57,305 nucleotides of DNA. Origin: an uncultured Chlorobiaceae bacterium. GTDB lineage: Bacteria; Bacteroidota; Chlorobiia; Chlorobiales; Chlorobiaceae. The position numbers were made by a program, and so were the translations under genes. Where the stretch lies: assembly GCA_903928225.1 (NCBI GenBank), contig CAIYPU010000150.1:1-57305 (forward strand), in the 5' to 3' direction. The notes below the pieces were generated by a model. The model ran no database searches and was not told the origin of the DNA. It worked only from the letters and a program-made list of their open reading frames with translations. Positions 32,174 through 43,136 of the stretch are shown here, piece by piece; the stretch's first letter is position 1; each line of letters opens with the position of its first letter.

Positions 32174-33937
32174 TCAGTTCAGGTTGTTCCAGCCCCTGCG
32201 GTTGAAATCCAGATAAATGAGCGTTCCCGCCAGCATCCCGGCTGCCAGGAATACCACGCCGAGCAAAAGGTCGCCGAAAATGAGTTTGCCGATGCCGAAA
32301 AGGACGGTGTAGATCATGATGACGCCGAGGGCCCAGTCCAGAAAGAGCATTCCGAAACCGGTATCGGACTCGACATCGGGGAGGTTTGAAGAAATCTTCT
32401 TCCACAGCCTTCCTCCAACCCTCGTGGTACGGTAGAATTTCTCCAGCTGTTCCGTGTCTGTCGGCGGTGTCATCCAGGTAACTGCAAGCGTGACGGTTAT
32501 GGTGAAGGCGACGATGATGAAGATCGACATCGGGTAGGTGATGGATGTGAAGAGCTGCATCCAGGAGTATACGGCAAACGGCGCGACCATGGAGGTTATT
32601 TCCGACCAGGCGTTCAGCCTCCACCAGAACCAGCGGAGGATCAGGACGAAGCCGGTGCCCGCTCCGCACTGGATGATGAACTCCCAGGCCCCGGTTATGG
32701 TCTGAAGCACGAAGAACGTGATATAGAGAGCAAATACCGCAGTCAGCAGTGTCGTGAATTTCGAAACCCTGACATAGTGTTTTTCATCAGCACCGGTATT
32801 GAGGAAACGCTTGTAGAAATCGTTGATGAGGTAACTGGTGCCCCAGTTGAGGTGCGTCGAGAGCGTGGACATATAGGCGGCAAGGAACGCGGCGATCAGC
32901 AGCCCTTTCAGTCCCGGGGGCAGGATTGCCTGCATGACGTGCACGAATCCGTCCTCTTTCTGGTTCATGGGCAGGTCCGGGAACATGACGAGGCTTGCAA
33001 GGCCGACGACGATCCATGGCCAGGGCCTGAGGCAGTAGTGGGCGATGGTGAACCAGAGCGTTGCGAGCAGCGAGTGTTTCTCGTTTTTCGCGCTCATCAT
33101 GCGCTGGGCGATGTATCCGCCTCCGCCGGGTTCCGCTCCCGGATACCAGGACGCCCACCACTGCACGAATGCCATGGCGGCGAACGACATGAAAGGAAGT
33201 GCGACGGTGCCGTTGATGCTCTGTTCCTTCGTTGCCGTAGTGAAGGTAGGGAAAAAGTCGAAAAGCCAGGGAGGCAAGGCCTTCGTCAGTCCCCCTGCCG
33301 CCACGACTGCGGGTGAATGGACCGCGAGCACGGCCAGGATGATGCAGCCGACCATGGCGATGACGAACTGAACGGCATCGGTGATCGAAACGCCCCAGAG
33401 CCCGGAAAGTCCGGAATAGAAGGTGGTGAGGCAAACCAGTGCTACGATGGTCCACTGCGGGTTCAGTTCCGGGACCATGATCTTGATGATCTTGAACATG
33501 GCGAGGTTGACCCAGCCGATGATGACGGCGTTGATGAACAGACCGAAATAGACAGCCTTGAACCCCCTGAGGAAACGGGCTGCCCTGCCGCTGTAACGCA
33601 GTTCGATGAATTCGAGGTCGGTCAGGATTTCTGCACGCCTCCAGAGCCTCGCAAAAAAGAAGACCGTAAGCATGCCGCCGGAAACGAATGTCCACCAGAC
33701 CCAGTTGCCTGCGATGCCGTGTTTGGCCACGAACCCGGCAACGGCAAGAGGGGTGTCTGCGGCAAAGGTCGTGGCAACCATGCCTGTTCCGGCGATCCAC
33801 CAGGGAAGCTGGCGTCCCGACAGGAAGAACTCTCCGGTGTTTTCCGAAGCCCGGCTGGAGAACCAGAGTCCGATGACGAGGGTCAGGAGGAGATATCCGA
33901 GGATGAAACTGTAATCGAGAAGGTTGAGGTGCTCCAT
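32174..33937 (-). CDS. Sodium:solute symporter (SSS family)
   Basis: A 587-residue polytopic transporter with about thirteen transmembrane segments. The N-terminal FILGYLLLTLVIGLWFSSRA, GEFFLSGRQLPWWIAGTGMV and TTFAADTPLAVAGFVAKHG are typical of the SSS family, as is FLAAYMSTLSTHLNWGTSYL in the middle. The solute cannot be told from sequence. It is the first gene of an operon with maf and miaA and is preceded by 176 bp that should hold the promoter. Confidence 0.9.
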   Translation of the reverse strand: MEHLNLLDYSFILGYLLLTLVIGLWFSSRASENTGEFFLSGRQLPWWIAGTGMVATTFAADTPLAVAGFVAKHGIAGNWVWWTFVSGGMLTVFFFARLWRRAEILTDLEFIELRYSGRAARFLRGFKAVYFGLFINAVIIGWVNLAMFKIIKIMVPELNPQWTIVALVCLTTFYSGLSGLWGVSITDAVQFVIAMVGCIILAVLAVHSPAVVAAGGLTKALPPWLFDFFPTFTTATKEQSINGTVALPFMSFAAMAFVQWWASWYPGAEPGGGGYIAQRMMSAKNEKHSLLATLWFTIAHYCLRPWPWIVVGLASLVMFPDLPMNQKEDGFVHVMQAILPPGLKGLLIAAFLAAYMSTLSTHLNWGTSYLINDFYKRFLNTGADEKHYVRVSKFTTLLTAVFALYITFFVLQTITGAWEFIIQCGAGTGFVLILRWFWWRLNAWSEITSMVAPFAVYSWMQLFTSITYPMSIFIIVAFTITVTLAVTWMTPPTDTEQLEKFYRTTRVGGRLWKKISSNLPDVESDTGFGMLFLDWALGVIMIYTVLFGIGKLIFGDLLLGVVFLAAGMLAGTLIYLDFNRRGWNNLN

Positions 33938-34113
33938 GTCCGATTTCCTGTGTTTTGGTCTGCGGGTTCCGGTTTATGTGTACAAAGGTTTTCAGTTGCG
34001 TCAAACTTGCGGGAGGCCTGCAAAGGGAGTGATCGGCCGCTGCCGGAAAACTTCCGGCGGAAAGTGATGATGCTTTCTGCCGGAAGATCGGTAAGGGAAT
34101 GTTGACGGAGCGG

Positions 34114-35025
34114 TCAGTAATCGACCCTTGAAAGTTCGCGGAAGCTTTCGAAACGGTCCTCGATTTCGAGAAGGTCAAGGGAAACAAGTTTCTCCGTGCC
34201 GAATTTCTCGACGCAGAAGCTTGCCATGGCGCTGCCGTAGAGCACACCCCTGCGAAGCTCGATGTCGTTGATCTCCCCGCAACGGGAAAGGTGACCGATG
34301 AAACCGCCGGCAAAGGTGTCACCAGCGCCTGTCGGATCGTAAATGGATTCGAGCGGGAAAGCCGGGGCGACGAATATGCCGTTGTCGGTGAAGAGCAGGG
34401 CGCCGTGTTCGCCTTTTTTGATGATGAGCGTTTTCGGGCCCATGGCACGGATGATCCTTGCCGATTTGACCAGGTTCGGGTCGCCGCTCAGAATCCGTGC
34501 CTCGCTGTCGTTGATGATGAACACATCGACCCGTTCGAGTGTCTTGCGAAGTTCGTTCGGTTTGCCCTCGATCCAGAAATTCATGGTATCGCAGATCACG
34601 AGCGACGGGTTGCTGATCTGGTCGAGAACCCTGAGCTGCAGTTCGGGATCGATATTGCCAAGGCATACGAATTTCGCGTCACGGTACTGGTGCGGCACGT
34701 TCGGATCGAAATCGGCGAATACGTTGAGCTGGGTATCGAGCGTGTCGCGGGTGTTCATGTCGTAATGGTAACGGCCGGCCCATCGGAAGGTCTTTCCGTC
34801 ATCGACTTTCTGTATCCCTTTCGTGTCGATGCTTTTCGACTGGAGCAGACTGAAATGTTTGTCCTCGAAGTCGGAACCGACGACACCGACCATCCTCACA
34901 TCGTCGGTGAAATAACTTGCTGAAAGGGCGATGTAGGTGGATGAACCGCCGAGGGTGTTGTCGGAACGACCGAACGGCGTTTCGATATCGTCAAATGCAA
35001 GGGAGCCGACAATGAGAATGGACAT
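34114..35025 (-). CDS. PfkB-family carbohydrate/nucleoside kinase
   Basis: A 303-residue ribokinase-fold kinase. N-terminal ILIVGSLAFDDIETPFG, LGGSSTYIALSASYF (first PfkB signature region) and the C-terminal YDPTGAGDTFAGGFIGHLS with catalytic Asp are present. The sequence is of the bacterial 'sugar kinase/adenosine kinase-like' branch. The substrate is undetermined. It stands alone, with 105 bp to the GH13 gene upstream and 176 bp to the symporter downstream. Confidence 0.9.
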   Translation of the reverse strand: MSILIVGSLAFDDIETPFGRSDNTLGGSSTYIALSASYFTDDVRMVGVVGSDFEDKHFSLLQSKSIDTKGIQKVDDGKTFRWAGRYHYDMNTRDTLDTQLNVFADFDPNVPHQYRDAKFVCLGNIDPELQLRVLDQISNPSLVICDTMNFWIEGKPNELRKTLERVDVFIINDSEARILSGDPNLVKSARIIRAMGPKTLIIKKGEHGALLFTDNGIFVAPAFPLESIYDPTGAGDTFAGGFIGHLSRCGEINDIELRRGVLYGSAMASFCVEKFGTEKLVSLDLLEIEDRFESFRELSRVDY

Positions 35026-35130
35026 GGTGCTGGGTACGGTTATGTTAACGGAAAATTCTTGGAAGATATGAAAATGCCGAATTTTTTAATCTTCCGGCAG
35101 CGATAATCTTTCCCTCACCCCCGTGAGCCC

Positions 35131-37044
35131 TCATTCTTCCGCAGGCAGTTCGAAGAGCATGCATTGTCCCGGCCTGCAGCGGATTTCAAGCTTGTGGGCA
35201 CTTACCGGCCAGGTCCTGTCCCCGATAAGGTCGAACATTACCCCTTCGTTCATTCCGAACTCCATCGTTCCTGACCTTTCCTCGCGGGGATTGCTGTTGC
35301 CGACGAAAAGGAGCGAACGTCCGCCGAGGGTCCGCATGAGGGCGAAAAGTTCGGGATGGCTGACGTAAGGGACGCTTATGGAGCCTTTCATGCCGCAGAG
35401 GACGATATCGAGGAACCGTTCGCGGATGTCGAGCACCCTGCGGATATAACCGTTCATCGGTTCGAGGGTGTTCGAGTTTTTCCAGTCATAGGAAGCTGCG
35501 CTGAACAGGGGCAGGTTCTCAGGGGTAAAGTTCCTGCGGTCCTCCTCGGTGAAATTGAGCCCGAGGTTTACCGGGTGCCACTCGCAGAGCTCCATGCCGG
35601 AATGGATGAACGGGATGGCCGGAAGCACCGCCGCAAGGGTGAAAATGAACATGGAGAAGTTCCTGCCCGCCTCTTCGGAGGGGTAGCGGAAACAGAGCCT
35701 CGGGGTATTGTGGTTTTCGCCGGTCCCGAAGAAGGGGAGTGCGACACCGGTTTTGTTGAGGTAGTTGAGGAGCCCCCTGATGTAGATGATATCGTTGATC
35801 ACGAACGGAAGCGAGCCGAATACGGCATCGACTCCTTCGTCGCGGATAGACGGCGTGGGATCGAAATTTTCGTCCCAGAATGCGAAATCGGGGTGGTTTT
35901 CCCTCGCCCTCCCGACAACCTTCTTTTTCAGCAGGGATGGGAGTGCGTGGCCCATGTCGATCATGGCGCCGTCGATCCGGTACTCATCCTGGTAGAAGGG
36001 TATGATCTCCGTGATGGCATCCCAGAGTTCCGTATTGAAGGTCTGCGGTTCTTCGAGGGCGGCATCGTACATCCTGATGGTATTGTAGGCGATGTAGTTG
36101 AAGGCGTCGGCCCTGTGCATCTTCAGGTAGGTCACGTCGGTCCATGCCGGCTGGCGGTCGTCCGGCGGCCAGTCGGAAAATGCGGTCGCGATCGTGCTTG
36201 TCGTTCCGTCCGCCGACCTGCCTTGGAACGAGCCGTCCTTTTCAATGACCTCCACAGGCATCGGGGCGAACCGGCTGCGGTATTCGGGAGCAGGGGCAGG
36301 CAGGTCCAGCATGTCGTGCCGGTCAACCAGTTCGTAAATTTTTGCAAGCGTCTCCTGGTCGAAATGCGGAGGTCCGTAGCTTTCCGCATGGTTGTCCTCC
36401 TGCAGCCAGTAGAACCATCCGGGATGCTGCACGATCCAGTCACTGTCCACCGAGGCGGTCCTGAAGACGAACTCGAGCACGACATGCATTCCGTACAGGT
36501 GCGCCGCCTCGACGAAAGCCCTGAAAAGGGTCTCGGCCGTCAGGCCCAGGGCCGGTTCGGCAAGCATGGTGTCGAGTTTCAGCGGGTTTTTCACGGCATA
36601 GGGCGAGCCGAGCGTCCCTTTTCTGTTCTCCAGTCCGATTTCGGTCAGGGGCAGGAGGTAGATCGTGTTAGCGCCGATATTTTTCAGGTATGGCAGCAGA
36701 GCGATTGCCTTGAGGAGCGTTCCCGTTTCCCTGAAACCGTTTTCGAGCGGTTCCGTGCCTATCGTGCCGTTTCCGTCATGGTCGAACGCACAGGCGAGGC
36801 GGACGAAGAGGTTGTAGACTACCGCCCGGTCTTTCCACTCTGGAACATTCCGGGAATTGCCGTCCTGCTTTGGTTCCTGAAGCATGGTCCTGATGATACC
36901 GGCGAAATACCGGGCGGGATCGACCCGTTCGCTGCCAGTTTCATTCCCTGTCCAGAGTTTCGGAACGAAGTAGGTCTGGTTTTCAGTTTCACCCTGAAGT
37001 TTTTCGAGGGTGTCAAGGACAAGTTCGAGGTTTCCGGTATGCAA
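35131..37044 (-). CDS. GH13 alpha-amylase-superfamily protein with altered catalytic motifs (GlgE-like features)
   Basis: A 637-residue protein with an N-terminal ~70-residue lead, a (beta/alpha)8 barrel and a C-terminal beta domain. Barrel landmarks: [13 protein letters not shown] (strand 2 region), [25 protein letters not shown] (region I, here lacking the usual DxxxNH), YRIDGAMID (nucleophile Asp358), AFWDENFD (acid Glu392) and [10 protein letters not shown], where Asn446 replaces the Asp of the usual NHD motif. The DSDWIxxHPxWF segment recalls GlgE-type maltosyltransferases. It may bind or transfer alpha-glucans rather than hydrolyse them. The start is a TTG (37044), the first possible codon after an in-frame stop. 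Confidence 0.82.
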   Translation of the reverse strand: MHTGNLELVLDTLEKLQGETENQTYFVPKLWTGNETGSERVDPARYFAGIIRTMLQEPKQDGNSRNVPEWKDRAVVYNLFVRLACAFDHDGNGTIGTEPLENGFRETGTLLKAIALLPYLKNIGANTIYLLPLTEIGLENRKGTLGSPYAVKNPLKLDTMLAEPALGLTAETLFRAFVEAAHLYGMHVVLEFVFRTASVDSDWIVQHPGWFYWLQEDNHAESYGPPHFDQETLAKIYELVDRHDMLDLPAPAPEYRSRFAPMPVEVIEKDGSFQGRSADGTTSTIATAFSDWPPDDRQPAWTDVTYLKMHRADAFNYIAYNTIRMYDAALEEPQTFNTELWDAITEIIPFYQDEYRIDGAMIDMGHALPSLLKKKVVGRARENHPDFAFWDENFDPTPSIRDEGVDAVFGSLPFVINDIIYIRGLLNYLNKTGVALPFFGTGENHNTPRLCFRYPSEEAGRNFSMFIFTLAAVLPAIPFIHSGMELCEWHPVNLGLNFTEEDRRNFTPENLPLFSAASYDWKNSNTLEPMNGYIRRVLDIRERFLDIVLCGMKGSISVPYVSHPELFALMRTLGGRSLLFVGNSNPREERSGTMEFGMNEGVMFDLIGDRTWPVSAHKLEIRCRPGQCMLFELPAEE

Positions 37045-37123
37045 TGTTTACAGAAGTTTAAATCGGAGAATCATGGATACCGTGGAATGTAGCAAAGTTC
37101 TCCGGTACCGGAAACTGTCAACA

Positions 37124-38722
37124 CTATTCTTCGGTGCCGGCGGTCTTGAACTCGGACGTCGTATGGAACTCGATGTCGGGATAGTCTTCCCTGGCGACTT
37201 TCAGCATCCATTCGCTTTCGGCAAAATAGACAGGGTGCCCTTCCTTGTCCGTTCCGACGGTGTTCCACTTTCGCCGGAGGAACTCTTCGATCATTTCCGC
37301 GTTGTCCGAGGTGATCCAGAAAGCCTTGTGGAAACGGAGCGGCAGGAAGTCGCACTGGGCCCCGTATTCATGTTCGAGCCGGAATTTGATGACGTCGAAC
37401 TGCAGTTCGCCGACCGTTCCCACGATCTTGCGGGTGCCATGCTGGGTGAAGAGCTGGGCCACCCCCTCTTCGGTAAGCTGGCGTATGCCTTTGTCGAGTT
37501 GTTTGGATTTGAGCGGATCGCGGTTTTCAAGGGCTTTGAAGATTTCGGGCGAAAAGCTCGGGATTCCCCGGAAATGAAGCGATTCTCCTTCGCTGAGGGT
37601 ATCGCCGATCTTGAGGGAGCCGTTGTCATAGAGGCCGATGACGTCGCCGGGCCATGCCTCGTCGATGACGCTTTTTTCGTTCGCCATGAACTGGGTCGGG
37701 CTTGAAAACCTGATTTTCTTGTTCAGTCGGGTGTGGTGATAGAACTTGTTTCGTTCGAATTTTCCCGAGCAGATCCTGAAAAAAGCGGTCCTGTCGCGGT
37801 GGTTCGGGTCGAGGTTGGCATGGATTTTAAAAACGAAGCCGCTCATCGCCTCTTCCGATGCTTCGACCGTCCGTTCGGCCGCATCGCGTTTCCCTGGGCT
37901 GGGAGCGATTTCGAGGAATGTTTCGAGCAATTCCCGGACACCGAAGTTGTTGATCGCGCTTCCGAAAAAAACAGGGGCCAGCAGGGCATCCCTGTAGAGT
38001 GTTTCGTCGAACGGTTCATAAACCCCTTCGATGAGCTCGATATCTTCGCGCAGTTTGCGGCAGAAGCTTTCCGGGACCCATTTTTCAAGATCAGGATCAT
38101 TCGGGTCGTCAATGCTGATGAGGGTTTCGCTGATCCTTGTCGTGTTGGCCTCGAACAGGTTCAGTGCTTTCTCGTAGAGGTTGTAGACGCCCTTGAAGGT
38201 CTGGCCCTGGCTGATCGGCCAACTGAGCGGCCTGACGTTTATCTGCAGCTTATCTTCGAGCTCGTCGAGCAGTTCGAAGGGGTTGCGACCCTCCCGATCC
38301 ATCTTGTTGATGAAAATGATGACCGGCGTGTGCCTCATGCGGCAGACCTCCATGAGCCTTTCGGTCTGTTCCTCGACACCCTTGACGCAGTCCACGACGA
38401 GGATGACGCTGTCAACGGCGGTAAGCGTCCGGTAGGTATCCTCGGCGAAGTCCTTGTGGCCCGGCGTATCGAGGATGTTGACCCGTTTTCCTGCGTAGTC
38501 GAAGCCCATGACCGATGTGGCGACCGAGATGCCTCTCTGCTTTTCGATCTCCATGAAATCGCTCGTGGCGGTTTTGCGGATCTTGTTGTTCTTGACGGCG
38601 CCTGCAGTCTGGATCGCACCGCCGAAAAGGAGGAATTTTTCTGTCAGTGTCGTTTTACCGGCATCAGGATGGCTGATGATGGCGAATGTTTTCCGTCTCG
38701 CTATTTCCTTTATCAACTCCAT
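37124..38722 (-). CDS. prfC: Peptide chain release factor 3
   Basis: A 532-residue translational GTPase that recycles RF1/RF2 from the ribosome. The G1 loop [15 protein letters not shown] (about 16-30), G2 [14 protein letters not shown]3 [15 protein letters not shown] and G4 INKMDREG are intact, followed by domain II and the RF3 C-terminal region ([22 protein letters not shown]). The length is typical. It is separated from the GH13 gene by 79 bp. Confidence 0.96.
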   Translation of the reverse strand: MELIKEIARRKTFAIISHPDAGKTTLTEKFLLFGGAIQTAGAVKNNKIRKTATSDFMEIEKQRGISVATSVMGFDYAGKRVNILDTPGHKDFAEDTYRTLTAVDSVILVVDCVKGVEEQTERLMEVCRMRHTPVIIFINKMDREGRNPFELLDELEDKLQINVRPLSWPISQGQTFKGVYNLYEKALNLFEANTTRISETLISIDDPNDPDLEKWVPESFCRKLREDIELIEGVYEPFDETLYRDALLAPVFFGSAINNFGVRELLETFLEIAPSPGKRDAAERTVEASEEAMSGFVFKIHANLDPNHRDRTAFFRICSGKFERNKFYHHTRLNKKIRFSSPTQFMANEKSVIDEAWPGDVIGLYDNGSLKIGDTLSEGESLHFRGIPSFSPEIFKALENRDPLKSKQLDKGIRQLTEEGVAQLFTQHGTRKIVGTVGELQFDVIKFRLEHEYGAQCDFLPLRFHKAFWITSDNAEMIEEFLRRKWNTVGTDKEGHPVYFAESEWMLKVAREDYPDIEFHTTSEFKTAGTEE

Positions 38723-39093
38723 TACTTACAATCAATTGCTTTCCGGGGCCTCCGGGCCTGGTTTGAAAAAAACGCGGAACACCGGATGGTTGCAGGCGGG
38801 TCCTGCCGAATCGCACGGTCTTCCATTCTGTGAATATTCCCGATCATGCGCTATGCCGGCTGAATGGGGCGCAGGTGACAGGCTGTCCATGCCTGTTTCA
38901 TAATGCCCGCAAAGATACAAAGAAGCCGCTGAAAAAAGAATTCCGCTCCGCATGCCTTTTTATCGCTATCTGTTTTCCTCATGATTCCGCAGTTTTTTAC
39001 GTGACGGTATTCGGTTATAAATCGTTATTTTATTGAAAGCAAATAAGTTCATCTGCTTTTTATCATGTATTCATCCATTTCAACGGAGGCATC
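38723..39093. other. Divergent promoter region of prfC and the AGCS symporter
   Basis: About 370 bp with no gene. A small inverted repeat ACAGGC-N7-GCCTGT lies at 38878-38896. Near the right end is an AT-rich stretch with the AGCS ribosome-binding site GGAGG at 39084-39088. I see no riboswitch-like structure. Confidence 0.45.
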
Positions 39094-40419
39094 ATGGGTA
39101 CTCTGGAAAAAGTACTGGACCTGATCAGTGGCTATGTCTGGGGAGTCCCCTTGCTCGTGTTGCTCGTCGGAACACACCTGTTTCTCACGTTCCGGCTAGG
39201 GTTCATCCAGAAATACACGTTCAAGGCGATCAGGCTGTCATTGACACGTTCGAAGGAAGGGGAGGGGGAGATCAGCCATTTCGGGGCGCTCGTTACGGCG
39301 CTTGCCGCAACCATCGGTACCGGCAATATCGTCGGCGTTGCTACGGCCGTCGCTGCAGGTGGGCCCGGAGCGGTCCTGTGGATGTGGCTCACCGGCGTTT
39401 TCGGCATCGCGACCAAATACTCCGAAGCGCTGCTCTCGGTGAAGTACCGCACGATCGACAGGAACGGGGCCGTTGCAGGAGGGCCGATGTACGTCATCGA
39501 AAAGGCGATGAACATGAAGTGGCTGGCCGTCCTGTTCGCGTGTTTCACCTCGATTGCGGCATTCGGAATCGGCAACATGGTACAGGCCAATTCGATTGCG
39601 ACGATGGTCGAGCATAATTTCCATATCTCGCCCTGGATAACCGGTATCGTCATCACGGCGTTCACGGCGGTTGTCATTATCGGCGGGATCACGTCGATCG
39701 CAAAAGTGTGCGAGTACCTGGTGCCGTTCATGGCGATTTTTTATGTCGCCGGTTGCATCATTCTGCTCTTCCTGCGCCATGAGACCCTCGGAGAGACTGT
39801 CAACCTCATCCTGTCCTCTGCATTTACCGGTCAGGCAGCCATCGGCGGTTTCGCGGGTGCGGGGGTCAAGGAAGCGATCAGGTTCGGTGTGGCACGCGGC
39901 CTGTTCTCGAACGAGTCCGGACTCGGCAGCGCCCCGATCGTTGCCGCTGCGGCACAGACCAACCACCCTGTACGCCAGGCCCTGATCTCCTCGACCGGAA
40001 CCTTCTGGGATACGGTGGTTGTCTGTCTTGCCACCGGTATCGTCGTGGTGAACTCCGGACTCTGGCAGACCGGCCTGAAAGGAGCTGAACTGACCAGTGC
40101 CGCATTCAGGGAGGTCCCGGTTGTCGGCAATGTCGTACTGACGATCGGCCTGCTTACATTTGTTTTTTCGACGATCCTGGGCTGGTCCTATTACGGCGAA
40201 AAAGCGATAGAGTACCTTTTCGGGGCAAAGCTCGTCATGCCGTACCGCTGGGCATGGGTTGCCGCCGTCATGGCCGGGTCGGTGCTGTCGCTCCAGGCCG
40301 TCTGGACGTTCGCCGACATCGCCAACGGCCTCATGGCGATTCCCAACCTTGTTTCCCTCATCATCCTCAGCCCGGTCATTGCCGCTGAAACGAAGGATTA
40401 TTTTTCACGTCAGGAGTAG
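39094..40419 (+). CDS. Sodium:alanine/glycine symporter (AGCS family)
   Basis: A 441-residue polytopic symporter with about ten transmembrane segments. AGCS hallmarks are visible: GVPLLVLLVGTHLFLTFRLGF, ALAATIGTGNIVGVATAVAAGGPGAV (in part), GAVAGGPMYVIEKAM, RGLFSNESGLGSAPIVAA and a late FVFSTILGWSYYGEKAIEYLFG. It imports small neutral amino acids with Na+. The ATG at 39094 has a good GGAGG 5 nt upstream. A strong hairpin follows the gene. Confidence 0.93.
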   Translation: MGTLEKVLDLISGYVWGVPLLVLLVGTHLFLTFRLGFIQKYTFKAIRLSLTRSKEGEGEISHFGALVTALAATIGTGNIVGVATAVAAGGPGAVLWMWLTGVFGIATKYSEALLSVKYRTIDRNGAVAGGPMYVIEKAMNMKWLAVLFACFTSIAAFGIGNMVQANSIATMVEHNFHISPWITGIVITAFTAVVIIGGITSIAKVCEYLVPFMAIFYVAGCIILLFLRHETLGETVNLILSSAFTGQAAIGGFAGAGVKEAIRFGVARGLFSNESGLGSAPIVAAAAQTNHPVRQALISSTGTFWDTVVVCLATGIVVVNSGLWQTGLKGAELTSAAFREVPVVGNVVLTIGLLTFVFSTILGWSYYGEKAIEYLFGAKLVMPYRWAWVAAVMAGSVLSLQAVWTFADIANGLMAIPNLVSLIILSPVIAAETKDYFSRQE

Positions 40420-40441
40420 GGGAACAGCAGGCGAAAAAGAT

Positions 40442-40479
40442 GCAAAAAGCGCAGGATGGTGCAATCTTGCGCTTTTTGC
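40442..40479 (+). terminator. Intrinsic-type terminator between the AGCS gene and ppa
   Basis: GCAAAAAGCGCA (40442-40453) pairs perfectly over 12 bp with TGCGCTTTTTGC (40468-40479) around a 14-nt loop. The stem contains A5/T5 runs flanking GCGC, the usual form of a bidirectional A/T-tract terminator. It lies 22 bp after the symporter stop and about 90 bp before ppa. Confidence 0.8.
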
Positions 40480-40569
40480 TGTCAATCTGCGGGCCGGTAT
40501 GCTTGTGCGGTAAAAAAAAAATGCTATAATTGGACTGCATTTTCAACCACGAACACGCAAACGACTATC

Positions 40570-41103
40570 ATGAATTTCAATCCCTGGCACGATGTAGAGA
40601 TCGGTGAAGGCAAGCCGCATGTCGTCAACGCCATTATCGAAATTTCCAGAGGCAGCAGAACGAAGTACGAGCTGGACAAAAAAACCGGTATGCTCAAGCT
40701 CGACCGCGTGCTTTTTTCCTCGACTTTCTATCCCGCAAACTATGGGTTCATCCCGCAAACCCTCGGTGATGACCACGATCCTCTCGATATCGTCGTCATT
40801 TCCCAGTGCGATATCGTTCCGCTCTGCATGGTCAGGGCAAGGGTCATCGGGGTCATGCGCATGGTCGACCATGGCGAGGGCGACGACAAGATCATCGCCG
40901 TAGCCGAAGATGATATCAGCTTGAGCAACGTGCACAATATCGACCAGCTTCCTCCCTATTTCAATTCCGAGCTGCAGCACTTTTTTGAGGAGTACAAGGC
41001 CCTCGAGGAAAAAACCGTGCTTGTCGAGGAGTTCCAGGATGCGGAAGTTGCCCGCGAGTGCGTGAGGCATGCTATAGACAACTACAGGAAAGTTTACACC
41101 TGA
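40570..41103 (+). CDS. ppa: Inorganic pyrophosphatase, family I
   Basis: A 177-residue soluble pyrophosphatase pulling biosynthetic reactions forward. Active-site residues occur in [18 protein letters not shown], the [22 protein letters not shown] metal site (DxDxxD) and [15 protein letters not shown]. The ATG at 40570 is chosen because the upstream in-frame extension runs through the terminator hairpin and is not protein-like. Confidence 0.97.
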   Translation: MNFNPWHDVEIGEGKPHVVNAIIEISRGSRTKYELDKKTGMLKLDRVLFSSTFYPANYGFIPQTLGDDHDPLDIVVISQCDIVPLCMVRARVIGVMRMVDHGEGDDKIIAVAEDDISLSNVHNIDQLPPYFNSELQHFFEEYKALEEKTVLVEEFQDAEVARECVRHAIDNYRKVYT

Positions 41104-41272
41104 CGGCTGCTTTCCGCGCTTCATTCGACAGAACGTGACCGATGGCGGCCATGGTATCGTTACCGTGGCCGCCATTTGCGTTTTCCCCCCGGCGGTTCGT
41201 ATTTTTAAGGATACACGCTCATCCTGCCGCACGAGCAGGGATATTCCGGAACAACCCTAAAGCCTTCGAGCC

Positions 41273-42658
41273 ATGAACTACCGTACCGAAAAGGATACCC
41301 TCGGTGAAGTGTGCGTTCCCGTGGACCGCTTCTGGGGGGCACAGACCCAGCGTTCGCTCGATAATTTCAGGATCGGTCCTCCGGCATCGATGCCGAAGCC
41401 GGTTATCGAAGCGTTCGGTTACCTGAAGAAAGCCGCCGCGGTGGCCAACTGCGAACTCGGCGTGCTCGATTGCGAAAAAATGAACGCGATCGCCATGGTC
41501 TGTGACGAGATCATCGCAGGTGAGCTCGACGAACATTTTCCTCTTGTCATCTGGCAGACCGGTTCCGGCACGCAGACGAACATGAATGTCAACGAAGTGA
41601 TCGCAAACCGGGCACATCTGCTTGCCGGCGGCAGCCTTGGCGATGGTGAGCGCCTGCTGAAGCCGAACGACGACGTGAACCGGTCGCAGTCATCGAACGA
41701 TACGTTTCCGACCGCAATGAATATCGCGGCGTACCGGGCGATCACGATGAAAACCGTTCCCGGGCTGAGGCATTTGCGCAACGAGCTTGCAAGGCAATCG
41801 GAATCCATGAAAGAGATCGTGAAAACAGGCAGGACCCATCTGATGGATGCCACTCCGCTGACGCTCGGCCAGGAGTTTTCCGGTTATGTATCCCAGATCG
41901 ATCATGCCCTTGCTGCAATTACCCCTACCCTGCACCATCTCGCCGAACTTGCGCTTGGCGGGACGGCGGTCGGCACGGGGCTCAACGCACCTCCGGGATA
42001 TGCCGAGAAGGCCGTAGCCGCCGTAGCCTCGATGACCAGGCTTCCTTTCGTGCCTGCAGCGAACCGCTTCGAATCACTCGCGGCCCATGACGCGATTGTC
42101 GAAAGCCACGGCGCATTGAAACAGGCAGCAGTAAGCCTCATGAAAATCGCAAACGATATACGCCTGCTCGCTTCAGGTCCGCGATGCGGGATAGGGGAGC
42201 TGCTCCTGCCGCCGAACGAGCCGGGCTCTTCGATCATGCCAGGAAAGGTAAACCCGACGCAGGCCGAAGCGCTCAGCATGGTCTGCGCCCAGGTTATCGG
42301 TAACGATGCCGTCATCAGCGTCGCAGGAATGCAGGGGCATCTGGAACTCAACGTGTTCGGCCCGGTCATGATCGCCAACATGCTGCAGTCTGCCGAGTTG
42401 CTCGGGGACGCCTGCACCTCTTTCGCCGATAAGTGCGTCAGGGGTATCGAACCGAACCATGAAAGGATCCGCTTCCACCTTGAAAATTCTCTCATGCTCG
42501 CAACTGCGCTGAACCTGCATATCGGATATTACAAGGCAGCCGCTATTGTCCAGGCTGCCGTGATGAATGGCAAAACCCTCCGGGATGCGGCTTTGGGGTC
42601 GGGTTATGTTACGGCTGAAGAGTTCGACAGATGGGTCGATCCGTCAACCATGGTATAG
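41273..42658 (+). CDS. fumC: Fumarate hydratase, class II
   Basis: A 461-residue iron-independent fumarase of the aspartase/fumarase superfamily, interconverting fumarate and malate in the TCA or reductive TCA cycle. [72 protein letters not shown] and the SS-loop signature [15 protein letters not shown] are all intact. It encodes the oxygen-stable enzyme; an Fe-S class I fumarase is encoded 9 kb downstream. Confidence 0.96.
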   Translation: MNYRTEKDTLGEVCVPVDRFWGAQTQRSLDNFRIGPPASMPKPVIEAFGYLKKAAAVANCELGVLDCEKMNAIAMVCDEIIAGELDEHFPLVIWQTGSGTQTNMNVNEVIANRAHLLAGGSLGDGERLLKPNDDVNRSQSSNDTFPTAMNIAAYRAITMKTVPGLRHLRNELARQSESMKEIVKTGRTHLMDATPLTLGQEFSGYVSQIDHALAAITPTLHHLAELALGGTAVGTGLNAPPGYAEKAVAAVASMTRLPFVPAANRFESLAAHDAIVESHGALKQAAVSLMKIANDIRLLASGPRCGIGELLLPPNEPGSSIMPGKVNPTQAEALSMVCAQVIGNDAVISVAGMQGHLELNVFGPVMIANMLQSAELLGDACTSFADKCVRGIEPNHERIRFHLENSLMLATALNLHIGYYKAAAIVQAAVMNGKTLRDAALGSGYVTAEEFDRWVDPSTMV

Positions 42659-43136
42659 CATTCAGGTTCCTGCATTCCGGGTGATATGAATGCGTATATT
42701 TCCTGTTTTAACTTCAGGCTTCCTGCGTATGCCGTATCTACCGAAACCTGCACGTGATAACCGTTCCTGCAGGGTTTGATCGGCCATGTTGGTTCTTCCT
42801 CAGTGTTGATATGTTAACTGCTTGTATACGAGCGAGTTGCCGATTCCCTACGAAATACGCTTTTCAAGGTCTGCTTTCGCACGGTCTTGTAAACTTTTAA
42901 GAACATGTAAAAAAATAAATTACAGTAAATTTCAGTTTGTTTCACGGCTTCCAGATCAGCTTCTGTCCACAGTCGCGCAGAGCGCTTCCGTTTTGTTGAT
43001 ACAATGTTGATAACCTGTGGAATAGTTTATTTCATGAAAAAATTTACCATGCCGGAATGTGATATGATGGAAAAGCGATATATTTGCCGGTTGCAACTGA
43101 TAATCGATGCTGTCCCCTGTTTCGGTCCTAAAATGA
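42659..43136. other. Intergenic region between fumC and the KdsC-like gene
   Basis: About 480 bp without a gene. The right half is AT-rich and contains CTGTCCACAG (42964-42973) and TTGATAACCTGTGGAATA (about 43008-43025), which are near-matches to DnaA boxes. No terminator with a T-run is obvious after fumC. The promoter of the KdsC-like gene must lie here. Confidence 0.4.

Noticed and set aside
42950-43040. Possible replication origin: DnaA-box-like CTGTCCACAG and CCTGTGGAATA in AT-rich DNA upstream of the KdsC-like gene
   Set aside because: Neither site matches TTATCCACA well, the cluster has only two sites, and no dnaA, dnaN or gidA gene is near. Chance similarity is likely.
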